Origin: Microbacterium hydrocarbonoxydans
GTDB lineage: Bacteria > Actinomycetota > Actinomycetes > Actinomycetales > Microbacteriaceae
Reading direction: 5' to 3'
Length of the DNA stretch: 64,000 bases
NCBI RefSeq assembly: GCF_904831005.1
Contig: NZ_LR882982.1
Location: forward strand, 3,224,001 to 3,288,000
Shown piece by piece: positions 8,462 through 16,952 of this stretch. Below the pieces are notes generated by a model. That model saw only the letters and a list, made by a program, of their open reading frames with translations. It made no database searches and was not told the DNA's origin. A program made the translations under genes and the position numbers. Numbering within the stretch: position 1 is the first letter of the stretch; each line of letters opens with the position of its first letter.

Positions 8462-10321
8462 ATGACCGACCACGCACAGGCCACAGGCCAGCACGTCCCA
8501 CACGAGCAGGTCGAGCGACTGCGGGCGCTGCGCGAGAAGTATGCGCAGGAGAGGGATCGGCGCATCCGCCCCGACGGGGCGAGCCAGTACCGGTCGACCC
8601 TCGGCGAGTACGGCTACTACGCCACGGATCCGTATACGCCCCGCACCGACCGGGAGCCGCTGCGCGATCGGGTCGAGGCGCTGGTGATCGGGGCGGGCTT
8701 CGGAGGGCTCCTCACCGGTGCGGGGCTGCGAGACGCCGGCATCCGTTCGATCCGGCTCATGGACGAGGCGGGAGACGTGGGCGGCACCTGGTACTGGAAC
8801 CGCTACCCCGGCATCCGCTGCGACATCGAGTCGTATGTGTACATGCCCCTTCTCGAAGAGACGGGCTACATCCCGAGCACGCGATATGCGCCGGGCGAAG
8901 AGATCCGTCAGCATGCCGTGCGCATCGCGGAGCGCTACGACCTCTACCGCGATTTCGTCGGGCACACCCGGGCGACCGGGCTCACGTGGGATGAAGAGGC
9001 GGCGGAGTGGACCGTCGAGACCGACCGGGGCGACGTGTTCCGCGCACGCTATGTGATCACGTCGTCCGGAACGCTGACGCAGCCGAAGCTTCCCGGCATC
9101 CCGGGCATCGAGCGCTTCACCGGTCACACCTTCCACACCAGCCGCTGGGACTACGCCTACACGGGCGGTTCCGCAGAGGGCGGGCTCACGAAGCTCGCCG
9201 ACAAACGGGTCGCGGTGGTGGGCACTGGGGCGACGGGATTGCAGGTGATCCCGCACCTCGCCGAGCACGCGCACGAGCTGCTGGTGTTCCAGCGCACGCC
9301 GTCGACCGTCGACGTACGCGACAACCGCCCCACGGATCCTGACTGGGCGAGTTCGCTGGAGCCCGGCTGGCAGCGGGAGCGGATGGACAACTTCCTCGAG
9401 GTGCTGGCGGGGGAGCCTGTCGAGTCGCTCGTGCAGGACGGGTGGACGTCGACGCACCGGCTGCAGCGGAGCATCCTCTCCGGCAGTATCGACGGCTCCG
9501 TGTCGGAGCAGGACCGCCTGCTGCAGGAAGAGCTCGACGACGCGGCGAAGATGGACGGACTCCGTGCCAGGGTCGACGAGATCGTCGACGACCCGGCCAC
9601 GGCGGCCGCCCTCAAGCCCTGGTACCGCTACATGTGCAAGCGGCCGGGGTTCAGCGACCTCTATCTGCAGGCGTTCAACCGACCGAACGTGACGCTCGTC
9701 GACACGGCCGACACTCACGGCATCACGGCACTCACCGAGACGTCGATCGTGGTCGGCGACGCGGAGTACGAGGTCGACTGCATCATCTTCGCCACCGGGT
9801 TCGACGTCGGCGTCTCGGGGGTCGTGTCGGGAACCCTGCCGGTGGCCGGGCGGGGAGGGCGAGCTCTTCTCGAGGCCTGGGGTCGTGGACCTCGCACGCT
9901 GCACGGATTCACCACACACGGGTTCCCCAACCTGTTCCAGCTCGGGCCGATGCAGAACGCCAACTCGGTGAACTTCGTGCACATCCTGCAGGAGCAGGCG
10001 CTGCACATCTCGGCCGTGATCGCTCGGGCGCAGCGCGTCGGCGCGCGACGCATCGAGCCGACCGCCGAGGCCGAGGACGCCTGGTGCCGCACGGTCGTCG
10101 AGACATCGAGAGACGTGTCGGAGTTCCAGGCCCAGTGCACGCCGGGCTATTACAACGGCGAGGGATCGCGGACGATCGGAGGGCTCACATACTCCCCGGG
10201 GCCGGTCGTCTTCCATCGACTGCTCCGCGAGTGGCGCAGCGGCGACATGGCCGAGCTGCTCGTGGTCGACGATGCGGACGAACGCGTGCGCGAGTCGGCG
10301 GCGATCGGGGTCTCGGCGTGA
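8462..10321 (+). CDS. FAD/NADPH-dependent Baeyer-Villiger-type monooxygenase
   Basis: A 619-residue class B flavoprotein monooxygenase. An N-terminal extension of about 70 residues precedes the FAD-binding Rossmann motif GAGFGG (residues about 77-82). The Baeyer-Villiger fingerprint follows as FTGHTFHTSRWD (about 219-230), matching FxGxxxHTxxW(P/D), and a second nucleotide motif GTGATG (about 254-259) binds NADPH. The length with N-terminal extension fits the cyclododecanone/steroid/phenylacetone-type branch acting on bulky ketones. AGGAGG precedes the ATG at good spacing. The next gene overlaps by 4 bp and may encode a lactone hydrolase-like protein. Confidence 0.88.
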   Translation: MTDHAQATGQHVPHEQVERLRALREKYAQERDRRIRPDGASQYRSTLGEYGYYATDPYTPRTDREPLRDRVEALVIGAGFGGLLTGAGLRDAGIRSIRLMDEAGDVGGTWYWNRYPGIRCDIESYVYMPLLEETGYIPSTRYAPGEEIRQHAVRIAERYDLYRDFVGHTRATGLTWDEEAAEWTVETDRGDVFRARYVITSSGTLTQPKLPGIPGIERFTGHTFHTSRWDYAYTGGSAEGGLTKLADKRVAVVGTGATGLQVIPHLAEHAHELLVFQRTPSTVDVRDNRPTDPDWASSLEPGWQRERMDNFLEVLAGEPVESLVQDGWTSTHRLQRSILSGSIDGSVSEQDRLLQEELDDAAKMDGLRARVDEIVDDPATAAALKPWYRYMCKRPGFSDLYLQAFNRPNVTLVDTADTHGITALTETSIVVGDAEYEVDCIIFATGFDVGVSGVVSGTLPVAGRGGRALLEAWGRGPRTLHGFTTHGFPNLFQLGPMQNANSVNFVHILQEQALHISAVIARAQRVGARRIEPTAEAEDAWCRTVVETSRDVSEFQAQCTPGYYNGEGSRTIGGLTYSPGPVVFHRLLREWRSGDMAELLVVDDADERVRESAAIGVSA

Positions 10322-11334
10322 GGGCCGTGCTGGCGACCGCGGCAGGTGCGGTCGGGGTGGCGGTTCTGCTGGTCGGCTGCACGCCGGCCGCTCCGGATGC
10401 GGCGCAGACGGGCGCCGGCTCCGGCGGTACGGCTGCGGAGCAGCGCTCGGAAGAGCTGCTCCAGGTGACCGAGCCCCACGACCTCACCGGCGGAACCCTG
10501 CTCGAGGGGCCCACCTTCGATGCAGACGGCTCGCTGTTCATGGTCGACGTCATGGCCCCTGCCGGAGAGGCGAAGGTGCTGCGCGTCGACGTCGACGAGC
10601 GCACGGTCGATCAGGTGTTCACCGACGAGACGAGCGTGTTCACCTCGGCGCAGTTCCATCCGAGCGACGGTCGCCTGTATCTCACCGATTTCCTCGGGGG
10701 CGGTGTCATGAGCATCACCGCAGAGGGGGAAGACCCGCAGGTGCACTTCTCGGGTGACGTCGACGGCATCGCGATGCTGCCCGACGACATCGCGTTCCAC
10801 CCCGACGGCACGATGTTCGTCACCGACACCCGCGGCATGGACGGCCCCGGATGGGAGACGCCGGGGCGTGTGGTCAGGATCGACGCGGCCGGGCAGGCGT
10901 CGACTCTCGCAAGCGACCTGCCCTCGCCGAACGGCATCGTCTTCGATGAAGAGGATGCCGGGCTGTGGGTCGCGCAGTACAACGCGAACCGCATCGACTA
11001 CTTCGCTCTCGACGAGACTCGCACACGCGTCGTCTCGGCGTACCCCGCGATCCACGTCGACGGCGGGATCGGGCGCATCGACTCGACAGCGGTCGACGCC
11101 GAGGGCAACATCTATCAGATGTTCCACGAGAAGGCCGAGGTCGCGGTCTTCGCGAAGACCGGTGAGCAGATCGGCGCGATCCGAGTGCCGGGCGAGGGGC
11201 TGGAGTCGGCGACGAACATCGCCATCGCGCCGGGGACCACCGATGGATACCTGGTGGTCAGCGGTCCGGCAGGTGGGTTCGTGCACACGTTCGAGGCGTA
11301 TGGAGAGGGCATCCGCCAGTCGAACGGCGGGTGA
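10318..11334 (+). CDS. SMP-30/gluconolactonase-like beta-propeller lipoprotein
   Basis: A 338-residue exported lipoprotein: a hydrophobic signal ending in the lipobox LLVGC with lipidated C21. The body is a beta-propeller of the SMP-30/gluconolactonase/strictosidine synthase-like group (PTFDADGSLFMVDVMAP, LPSPNGIVFDE, DSTAVDAEGNIYQ repeats). The GTG start overlaps the monooxygenase stop, giving translational coupling. A calcium-dependent lactonase activity would let it open lactones made by a Baeyer-Villiger enzyme, but the two would be on opposite sides of the membrane. A sensing or binding role is equally possible. Confidence 0.75.
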   Translation: MRAVLATAAGAVGVAVLLVGCTPAAPDAAQTGAGSGGTAAEQRSEELLQVTEPHDLTGGTLLEGPTFDADGSLFMVDVMAPAGEAKVLRVDVDERTVDQVFTDETSVFTSAQFHPSDGRLYLTDFLGGGVMSITAEGEDPQVHFSGDVDGIAMLPDDIAFHPDGTMFVTDTRGMDGPGWETPGRVVRIDAAGQASTLASDLPSPNGIVFDEEDAGLWVAQYNANRIDYFALDETRTRVVSAYPAIHVDGGIGRIDSTAVDAEGNIYQMFHEKAEVAVFAKTGEQIGAIRVPGEGLESATNIAIAPGTTDGYLVVSGPAGGFVHTFEAYGEGIRQSNGG

Positions 11335-11363
11335 GGCGCGTCGGTGCGGGTCGCGGCGGCTGT

Positions 11364-12398
11364 TCAGATGGAGGGGGCCGCCGTCGATTCGCGCACGATG
11401 AGTTCGAGGGGCAGCACGACCTTCGAGGGGATGCGATTCCGCTCGGGATCGATGAGGGTCTGCATCGCCCGCGTGCCGATCTCTCGCAGCGGCGACCGGA
11501 GGGTGCTCAGGGCGGGCACGGCGAGTTCGGCACTGAAGATGTCGTCGAACCCGATCACACTGAAGGCCTCGGGCAGGGTGAGCCCGGCAGCGCGGGCGGC
11601 CCGCAACAGGCCGTGGGCGACCAGGTCGTTGTAGGCGAGAACGGCGGTCACACCGCTGGCGCGCACTCGCCGCAGCGCGTCGGCGCCCGCGTCGACGGTG
11701 GGGGCGTCGACCGTGATCTCGACGACCGAGATGTCGCGTGCGGCGGCGAGGTCGAGCGTGAGATCCCAGCGCGCGCGATTGATCTGCACGCCGCCGAGCC
11801 CCAGATAGGCGACGGAGCGGTGCCCGAGATCGTGCAGGTGCTCGACGGCCGCAGTCAGCCCCATCACGAGATCGGGGATGACACTCGGCAGTGACGGCGA
11901 CGCGTGATTCGCCGCGACGATCGGCTTCACGGCGGCGAGTGCGGCCAGCTCGCTGTCGCCGAGGCGCGACGCCACGACGAGAAGCCCGTCGACACATGCC
12001 TGCAGCGTCTCGATGGTCTCGTGCTCGATCTCCGCCGCCCCCTCGGTCTCCGAGATGATCAGGGTGAACCCGCCCGCGCGCGCGACCTGCTCGACACCGC
12101 GGATCAGCTCGAAGTGCACGGGGTTCGTGATGTCGGGGAGCACTATCGCGTACGTGCCCGAGCGACCCGTGGGAAGCGCCCGTGCCATCGGGTTCGCGCG
12201 GTAGCCGAGCTCGGCGGCGGCAGCGCGGATCTTCTCCTCGGTCGCGGCATTCGTGCGACCGGGCTTGTTCAGCGCGCGGGAGACGGTCGAGGGGTTCAGG
12301 CCGACCCTCTGAGCGATGTCGTAGATGGTCGGTCTGCGGGCCGAGGGGCCGCCGTTGTCCGGCACGTCGTCGGGTGCATGCGGATCGTCCATCGACAT
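11364..12398 (-). CDS. LacI-family transcriptional regulator A (hexuronate/glycoside regulon)
   Basis: A 344-residue repressor with N-terminal HTH TIYDIAQRVGLNPSTVSRAL, hinge helix NPMARALPTGRS (about residues 70-80) and a periplasmic-binding-protein-like effector domain ending in IGFDDIFSAELAVPALS and a VRES motif. It diverges from glucuronate isomerase, with operator site 2 in between, so it probably represses that operon and itself. Its HTH is nearly identical to that of the regulator at 35520-36557, and both should read the same DNA motif found at six or more sites here. The effector is probably a uronate or related intermediate (inference from neighbours). Confidence 0.88.
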   Translation of the reverse strand: MSMDDPHAPDDVPDNGGPSARRPTIYDIAQRVGLNPSTVSRALNKPGRTNAATEEKIRAAAAELGYRANPMARALPTGRSGTYAIVLPDITNPVHFELIRGVEQVARAGGFTLIISETEGAAEIEHETIETLQACVDGLLVVASRLGDSELAALAAVKPIVAANHASPSLPSVIPDLVMGLTAAVEHLHDLGHRSVAYLGLGGVQINRARWDLTLDLAAARDISVVEITVDAPTVDAGADALRRVRASGVTAVLAYNDLVAHGLLRAARAAGLTLPEAFSVIGFDDIFSAELAVPALSTLRSPLREIGTRAMQTLIDPERNRIPSKVVLPLELIVRESTAAPSI

Positions 12399-12491
12399 CG
12401 TGTGCTGTTCCCCTCGCTGCGACCGGCATCCGGTTCCCCGATCGTACTTCAGCCGTGTCGCCGAGGGGGGCAGCCGCTCGGGTCAGCGGGA

Positions 12492-12530
12492 TGGCAACCG
12501 ATTGACAAAAATGACGGAGCGGGGTCCAAT
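12492..12530 (+). promoter_or_regulatory. Operator site 2 and promoter of uxaC-uxuB, apparently leaderless
   Basis: TGGCAACCGATTGACA (12492-12507) is a regulon operator whose right half contains a perfect -35 box TTGACA (12502-12507). After 17 bp comes TCCAAT (12525-12530), and the ATG of uxaC begins only six bases later at 12537. The predicted transcription start therefore falls on the start codon, implying a leaderless mRNA. Confidence 0.65.
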
Positions 12531-12536
12531 AGGGGG

Positions 12537-13934
12537 ATGCCCCAGCCGCACCGCCGCGACCGAGACCGCCTGCTTCCCGCCGATCCGACGACACGTTCGA
12601 TCGCACGTTCCCTGTACGAGCGCGTCTCCACAGCGCCGATCATCTCGCCGCACGGGCATGTGCCCGTCGAGTGGCTCGTCGACGACCGACCGTTCGCCGA
12701 CCCGGCATCGCTGCTGATCACGCACGACCATTACGTCACCCGGTTGCTCCACGCCTCGGGTGTCGCTCTCGACGAACTCGGCGTCAGGGGTGCGGAGGCG
12801 GACCCTCGCGAGGTGTGGCGAACCTTCGTCGAGCGCTGGCCGCTGTTCGCGGGCACCGCGTCGGGGTACTGGCTGACGGAATCGCTCGAGAACGTGCTCG
12901 ATCTGCCGATGCCACTCTCTGCCGCGACAGCGGACGACTCGTACGACCACATCGCAGCGAGGCTCCTCGAGCCGGGCATGCGCCCCCGCGCGCTCTTCGA
13001 CAGTTTCGGCATCGAGGTGCTCGCGACGACCGACGACCCGCTCGACGACCTTGCAGGGCACGCGGCGCTCGCCGCAGAGGGCGAGCTCGGCAGGGTCGTG
13101 CCCACGTTCAGGCCCGATCGGTACCTCGACCCGGATGCCACAGGCTTCGCCGCCGACGTGCAGCGCCTGCTCGAGGCGACCGGGAACCCGAACACGTTCG
13201 CCGGCTACCTCGCGGCTCTCGAGCAGCGCAGGCGGTACTTCATCGAGCACGGGGCCGTGTCGGCCGACCACGGCGTCGAGGTGCCGGACACTCTCGATCT
13301 CGACGCCGTCGAGGGTCAGGCGCTCTTCGCCCGGGTCCTGTCGGGTGAGGCGGACGCCACAGACCGTCAGGCGTTCCGGGCGCACATGCTGCTGCAGATG
13401 GCGCGGATGAGCGTCGACGACGGACTGGTCATGACGGTGCATGCGGGTGTGGTGCGCAATCACAGCAGCGAGACCTTCCGTCGTTTCGGCGCCGACACCG
13501 GTCACGACATCCCCCGGCGCACCGACTTCGTGGGTGGGCTGCGGCCTCTGCTCGAACGGTTCGGGCTCGAGCGCGACCTGCACCTCGTGTTGTTCGCGGT
13601 CGATGAGACCGTCTACTCGCGTGAGATCGCGCCGCTCGCCGGCTTCTATCCGAGCGTCTACATCGGCGCGCCCTGGTGGTTCCTCGATGCCCCCGATGCG
13701 ATGGCCCGCTTCCGCTCGGCGGTGACCGAGACCGCCGGCTTCTCGCGTGGGTCCGGCTTCATCGACGACACCCGCGCGTTCCTTTCGATTCCGGCTCGGC
13801 ACGACACCGCGCGCCGGGCTGATGCCGCGTTCCTCGCCCGACTCGTGGTCGAAGGGCGGCTGGACGAGGAATCGGCGGCCACGATCATCGACGACATCGT
13901 CGGACCCCAGCCGACGCGGGTGTTCAAGCTGTGA
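12537..13934 (+). CDS. uxaC: Glucuronate (uronate) isomerase
   Basis: A 465-residue isomerase converting D-glucuronate to D-fructuronate (and galacturonate to tagaturonate). Family landmarks are the metal-binding-type ISPHGHVPVEWL near the N-terminus and ATTDDPLDDLAGHAAL, which aligns with the TTDDPxDxLxxHxxxA segment of enterobacterial UxaC. The length matches the family's roughly 470 residues. It starts at the ATG at 12537 because this follows the -10 box directly; longer in-frame extensions would run through the divergent regulator gene. The next gene overlaps by 4 bp. It feeds the pathway with the products of the beta-glucuronidase at 31920. Confidence 0.93.
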   Translation: MPQPHRRDRDRLLPADPTTRSIARSLYERVSTAPIISPHGHVPVEWLVDDRPFADPASLLITHDHYVTRLLHASGVALDELGVRGAEADPREVWRTFVERWPLFAGTASGYWLTESLENVLDLPMPLSAATADDSYDHIAARLLEPGMRPRALFDSFGIEVLATTDDPLDDLAGHAALAAEGELGRVVPTFRPDRYLDPDATGFAADVQRLLEATGNPNTFAGYLAALEQRRRYFIEHGAVSADHGVEVPDTLDLDAVEGQALFARVLSGEADATDRQAFRAHMLLQMARMSVDDGLVMTVHAGVVRNHSSETFRRFGADTGHDIPRRTDFVGGLRPLLERFGLERDLHLVLFAVDETVYSREIAPLAGFYPSVYIGAPWWFLDAPDAMARFRSAVTETAGFSRGSGFIDDTRAFLSIPARHDTARRADAAFLARLVVEGRLDEESAATIIDDIVGPQPTRVFKL

Positions 13935-15229
13935 GCGGCGTGGCACTCGGAACGCGCGAGTCGTCCGCACCGCCGGTGCGGATCGTGCACATGGGCCTCG
14001 GTGCCTTCCATCGATCTCATCTGGCCTGGTACACGGCACACGCACCGGATGCGGCCGAATGGGGGATCGCGGCATACACCGGGCGCAGTGCCGCTGTGGC
14101 CGATGCTCTCACCGCGCAGGACGGTCTCTACACCCTCGTGGTGCGCTCGCCTGCCCGGGACGACGCCGAACGCATCGGCAGCATCGTGCGCGCGCACCCC
14201 GGCACCGACGTCTCGTCGTTCCTCAGTGATGTCGCAGCGCGATCGACCGCCATCGTCAGCCTCACGATCACCGAAGCCGCGTACGCAGACCAGGCGCTGC
14301 CTCTCGATCGAGCCCTTCTCGCGGGCTCGGCGGACGCCGACCCGGCCGGCCTCCGTCCACTCTCGGCGATCGGTCGTCTGGTGCTCGGTCTCGAAGCGCG
14401 CCGACGCGCGGAGGCCGGCGCGCTCGCGCTGGTCTCGTGCGACAACCTGCCCGACAACGGGGGAGTCCTGCGGGCTGCCGTGCTCGCGGTCGCGCGCGGC
14501 GTGCCGGGCCTCGCACGCTGGATCGAGCAGTACGTGTCGTTCGTCTCGTGTTCGGTGGATCGCATCACGCCCCGGCTGTCGGACGACGAGGCGGCTGAAC
14601 TCAGAGAGACCTACGGCGATCGCGCGCCGGTGGTCGCCGAGCCCTTCTCGGACTGGGTGATCGCCGGAGGCTTCCCCGCGGGTCGGCCGCAGTGGGAGGC
14701 AGCGGGAGCCCGCTTCGCCGACGATCTCGAACCGTGGGAGGCGCGCAAGCTGTGGCTGCTGAACGGCGCTCACACCCTGCTCGCCTCGCTCGGCCGGCTC
14801 CGAGGCCACCTCACGGTCGCCGAGGCCAGTGCCGATCCCGACTGCCTGCGCGCCGTCGAGGCCTACTGGGACGAGGCGTGCCGTCACCTGCCCGCCGAAC
14901 TCGACCTGTCGGAGTACCGCTCGGCGCTGCTCGAGCGATTCAGGAACCCCCGCATCCGGCACCTTCTCGCGCAGATCGCGCTCGATGCCGACACCAAGAT
15001 GCGTGTGCGCATCGCGCCTGTGGCAGAGCGCGAACGCGCGGCCGACCGCTCCGGTGCGGCGTGCGCGGCGGTCATCGCCGCATGGCTGGCGGTCGACGGC
15101 GGGCGAACGGATCGTGCGAACGTCGAAGCCGCGGTCGCCGATCTCAGCCCCGTGCTCGGTGTGGATGCGGAGTTCGTCGATGCGGTGCTCGCGAGCCGAC
15201 TGGAGCTCGCCGACCTCACGCTTCGGTAA
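13931..15229 (+). CDS. uxuB: Mannitol dehydrogenase-family fructuronate reductase
   Basis: A 432-residue NAD-dependent long-chain polyol dehydrogenase. The opening IVHMGLGAFHRSHLAWYT is the dinucleotide-binding start, SCDNLPDNGGVL is the family signature and KLWLLNGAHTLLAS the substrate-site helix. Coupling (GTGA overlap) to glucuronate isomerase points to D-fructuronate to D-mannonate reduction (UxuB) rather than mannitol oxidation. The product is the substrate of the mannonate dehydratase encoded at 33746. Tagaturonate reduction (UxaB-like) is a possible alternative, since UxaC can also supply tagaturonate. Confidence 0.88.
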   Translation: MSGVALGTRESSAPPVRIVHMGLGAFHRSHLAWYTAHAPDAAEWGIAAYTGRSAAVADALTAQDGLYTLVVRSPARDDAERIGSIVRAHPGTDVSSFLSDVAARSTAIVSLTITEAAYADQALPLDRALLAGSADADPAGLRPLSAIGRLVLGLEARRRAEAGALALVSCDNLPDNGGVLRAAVLAVARGVPGLARWIEQYVSFVSCSVDRITPRLSDDEAAELRETYGDRAPVVAEPFSDWVIAGGFPAGRPQWEAAGARFADDLEPWEARKLWLLNGAHTLLASLGRLRGHLTVAEASADPDCLRAVEAYWDEACRHLPAELDLSEYRSALLERFRNPRIRHLLAQIALDADTKMRVRIAPVAERERAADRSGAACAAVIAAWLAVDGGRTDRANVEAAVADLSPVLGVDAEFVDAVLASRLELADLTLR

Positions 15230-15234
15230 CAAGT

Positions 15235-15273
15235 TGGCAATCGGTTGTCATTTCCCGCGCATCCTGTTTTACT
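15235..15273 (+). promoter_or_regulatory. Operator site 3 and promoter of the Opp-type importer operon
   Basis: TGGCAATCGGTTGTCA (15235-15250) has its right half as the -35 box TTGTCA (15245-15250); 17 bp later is TTTACT (15268-15273). The predicted start is near 15280. It lies six bases after the uxuB stop, giving the importer operon its own regulated promoter. Confidence 0.7.
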
Positions 15274-15300
15274 TATCGAACGAGAGGTTCCGGGACTACC

Positions 15301-15316
15301 CGTCAACCGGTTGCCT
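15301..15316 (+). promoter_or_regulatory. Second LacI-type site downstream of the importer promoter
   Basis: CGTCAACCGGTTGCCT has the core TCAACCGGTTG, a more symmetric but diverged version of the regulon motif. It is centred 66 bp from site 3, roughly six helical turns, and lies in the 5' leader. Dual occupancy or looping is possible. Confidence 0.45.
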
Positions 15317-15350
15317 CTCGGTCGTTTTCATTCAAAGGAGTCTGAAACAT

Positions 15351-16904
15351 ATGTCGAACTTCCCCCGCAGGCGCCCACGGGCGATCGCCATCGCAGCGCT
15401 GGCTTCGGCCGCACTCTTGCTCACCGCGTGCAGCGGCGGAGGGCCCACGGCTGAGGAGACCACGGCCGCCGCGGCCGACGCGCCGCCGCTGTCGATCGCC
15501 GCAGTCTCGGCCCCCAACTCGCTCGACACCGCGCAGCTGGTCGACGGCCAGCAGATGTTCGTGTGGTCCTCGATCTACGACACGCTTCTCAAGCGCGACA
15601 TCGAGACCGGTGATGTGGCCCCCAACGCAGCCTCCAGCTGGGAGTACAACGAGGATGGCACCGAGCTCACGCTCGAACTCGAACCCGACATGACCTTCAG
15701 CACCGGGGATCCGGTCGACGCCGAGGCCGTCGCGGCGACCATGCTGCGCACGAAGCAGACTGCGGGAATCGTGCAGCCCAAGTTCGCGCTGGTCGAAGAT
15801 GTCACGGCGGTCGACGACCTGACGGTCAAGATCTCGTTCTCGGCGTTCGACCCGCAGTTCCTCTACAACCTCAGCCTGGCGGCGGGTGCCATCGGCGATC
15901 CCGCCTCGCTCGACTCGGCGGACAGCGCGACCAACCCGGTCGGATCCGGACCGTACACACTCGACGTCGCAGGTTCCGTGCCGGGGACGTCGTACCTCCT
16001 GAAGAAGCGCGAGGACTACTGGAACGCGGACGCGTATCCGTTCCCGACGTTCACGGTGCGCGTGCTGCAGGACCCGACGGCGTCGTTCAACGCCCTGCAG
16101 GCGGGGGAGATCAACGCCGCCACCGTCCAGACGCAGCTCAAGAGCCAGCTGGACCCCTCGTCTTTCGAGATCACCGAGATCACGGCGCAGTCCATCGCCT
16201 TCATCGACATCCTCGATCGCGGCGGAGAGACCTTCCCCGCGCTGGGAGACCAGCGGGTGCGGCAGGCGATCAACTACGCGATCGATCGCGAGAGCATCCT
16301 GAAGGGCATCTTCTCGGGCATCGGCCAGACCACGCAGCAGTCGTTCAGCCCCAACGGCGCCGTCTGGGATGAGGCGCTCAACGAGACATACGAGTACGAC
16401 CCCGAGCGCGGACGCGAGCTCGTCGAAGAGGCCGGCTTCGCGGGAGAGACGTTCAAGATCCCGAGCACCTTCCTCACCACGTCTGTCGAGCCCACGCTCT
16501 CGCAGGCCTTCGAGGACATCGGATTGAAGCTCGAATGGGTCGCCGTGCCGCCGCAGCAGGCGCAGTCTGCGCTGCAGTCGGGAGAGTACGGGCTCACCTT
16601 CCAGATCACCGGGTGGAACTCGGATCCGGCGGATGCGTTCTATCACTTCAACCCCAACGGCTTCGGCAACCCGATGAACTACACGAACCCGACACTGTCC
16701 GGCTTCTTCGACGAGATCGACTCGACGGTCGATCAGGATGCGGTTCTTCCCACGTACCGCGAGCTGAACGAGTACGTGGTCGACCAGGCGTACGAGGCGC
16801 CGATCGTGTTCCTCAACACGACCTGGGCGAGCACTGACGGCATCACGTTGAGCGGCACCAGGGCCAACCCCGCCACGGTGCAGATGTTCTCCTTCGAAGG
16901 TTGA
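15351..16904 (+). CDS. ABC importer substrate-binding lipoprotein (SBP family 5, Opp/Dpp type)
   Basis: A 517-residue extracytoplasmic binding protein. The signal peptide ends in lipobox LLTAC with lipidated C27, then a Gly/Ala/Thr-rich linker. The body has the SBP_bac_5 layout: NSLDTAQLVDGQQMFVWSSIYDTLL, then VRQAINYAIDRESI, typical of peptide, nickel and oligosaccharide binders. The glycosidase genes downstream suggest oligosaccharides or glycosides rather than peptides. AAAGGAG precedes the ATG. A strong stem-loop follows the stop, probably raising the level of this mRNA segment relative to the permeases. Confidence 0.88.
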   Translation: MSNFPRRRPRAIAIAALASAALLLTACSGGGPTAEETTAAAADAPPLSIAAVSAPNSLDTAQLVDGQQMFVWSSIYDTLLKRDIETGDVAPNAASSWEYNEDGTELTLELEPDMTFSTGDPVDAEAVAATMLRTKQTAGIVQPKFALVEDVTAVDDLTVKISFSAFDPQFLYNLSLAAGAIGDPASLDSADSATNPVGSGPYTLDVAGSVPGTSYLLKKREDYWNADAYPFPTFTVRVLQDPTASFNALQAGEINAATVQTQLKSQLDPSSFEITEITAQSIAFIDILDRGGETFPALGDQRVRQAINYAIDRESILKGIFSGIGQTTQQSFSPNGAVWDEALNETYEYDPERGRELVEEAGFAGETFKIPSTFLTTSVEPTLSQAFEDIGLKLEWVAVPPQQAQSALQSGEYGLTFQITGWNSDPADAFYHFNPNGFGNPMNYTNPTLSGFFDEIDSTVDQDAVLPTYRELNEYVVDQAYEAPIVFLNTTWASTDGITLSGTRANPATVQMFSFEG

Positions 16905-16910
16905 TTTCAC

Positions 16911-16938
16911 GGGATGGGGCGGGAGACCGCCCCATCCC
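16911..16938 (+). terminator. Perfect stem-loop between binding protein and permease genes
   Basis: GGGATGGGGCGG and CCGCCCCATCCC form a perfect 12-bp stem with loop GAGA, starting after the binding-protein stop. No T-tract follows and the operon continues, so it is best read as a 3'-stabilising or partial-termination hairpin that sets a high binding-protein to permease ratio. Confidence 0.75.
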
Positions 16939-16952
16939 CGACTAGGGACACC

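Noticed and set aside
11904..12536. Upstream in-frame extension of uxaC
   Set aside because: It would run antisense through the LacI gene and across the operator; uxaC homology begins after 12537.
10150..12606. 818-residue minus-strand frame spanning the lipoprotein and LacI genes
   Set aside because: It overlaps the real LacI gene in another frame and is Arg-rich with no family resemblance.
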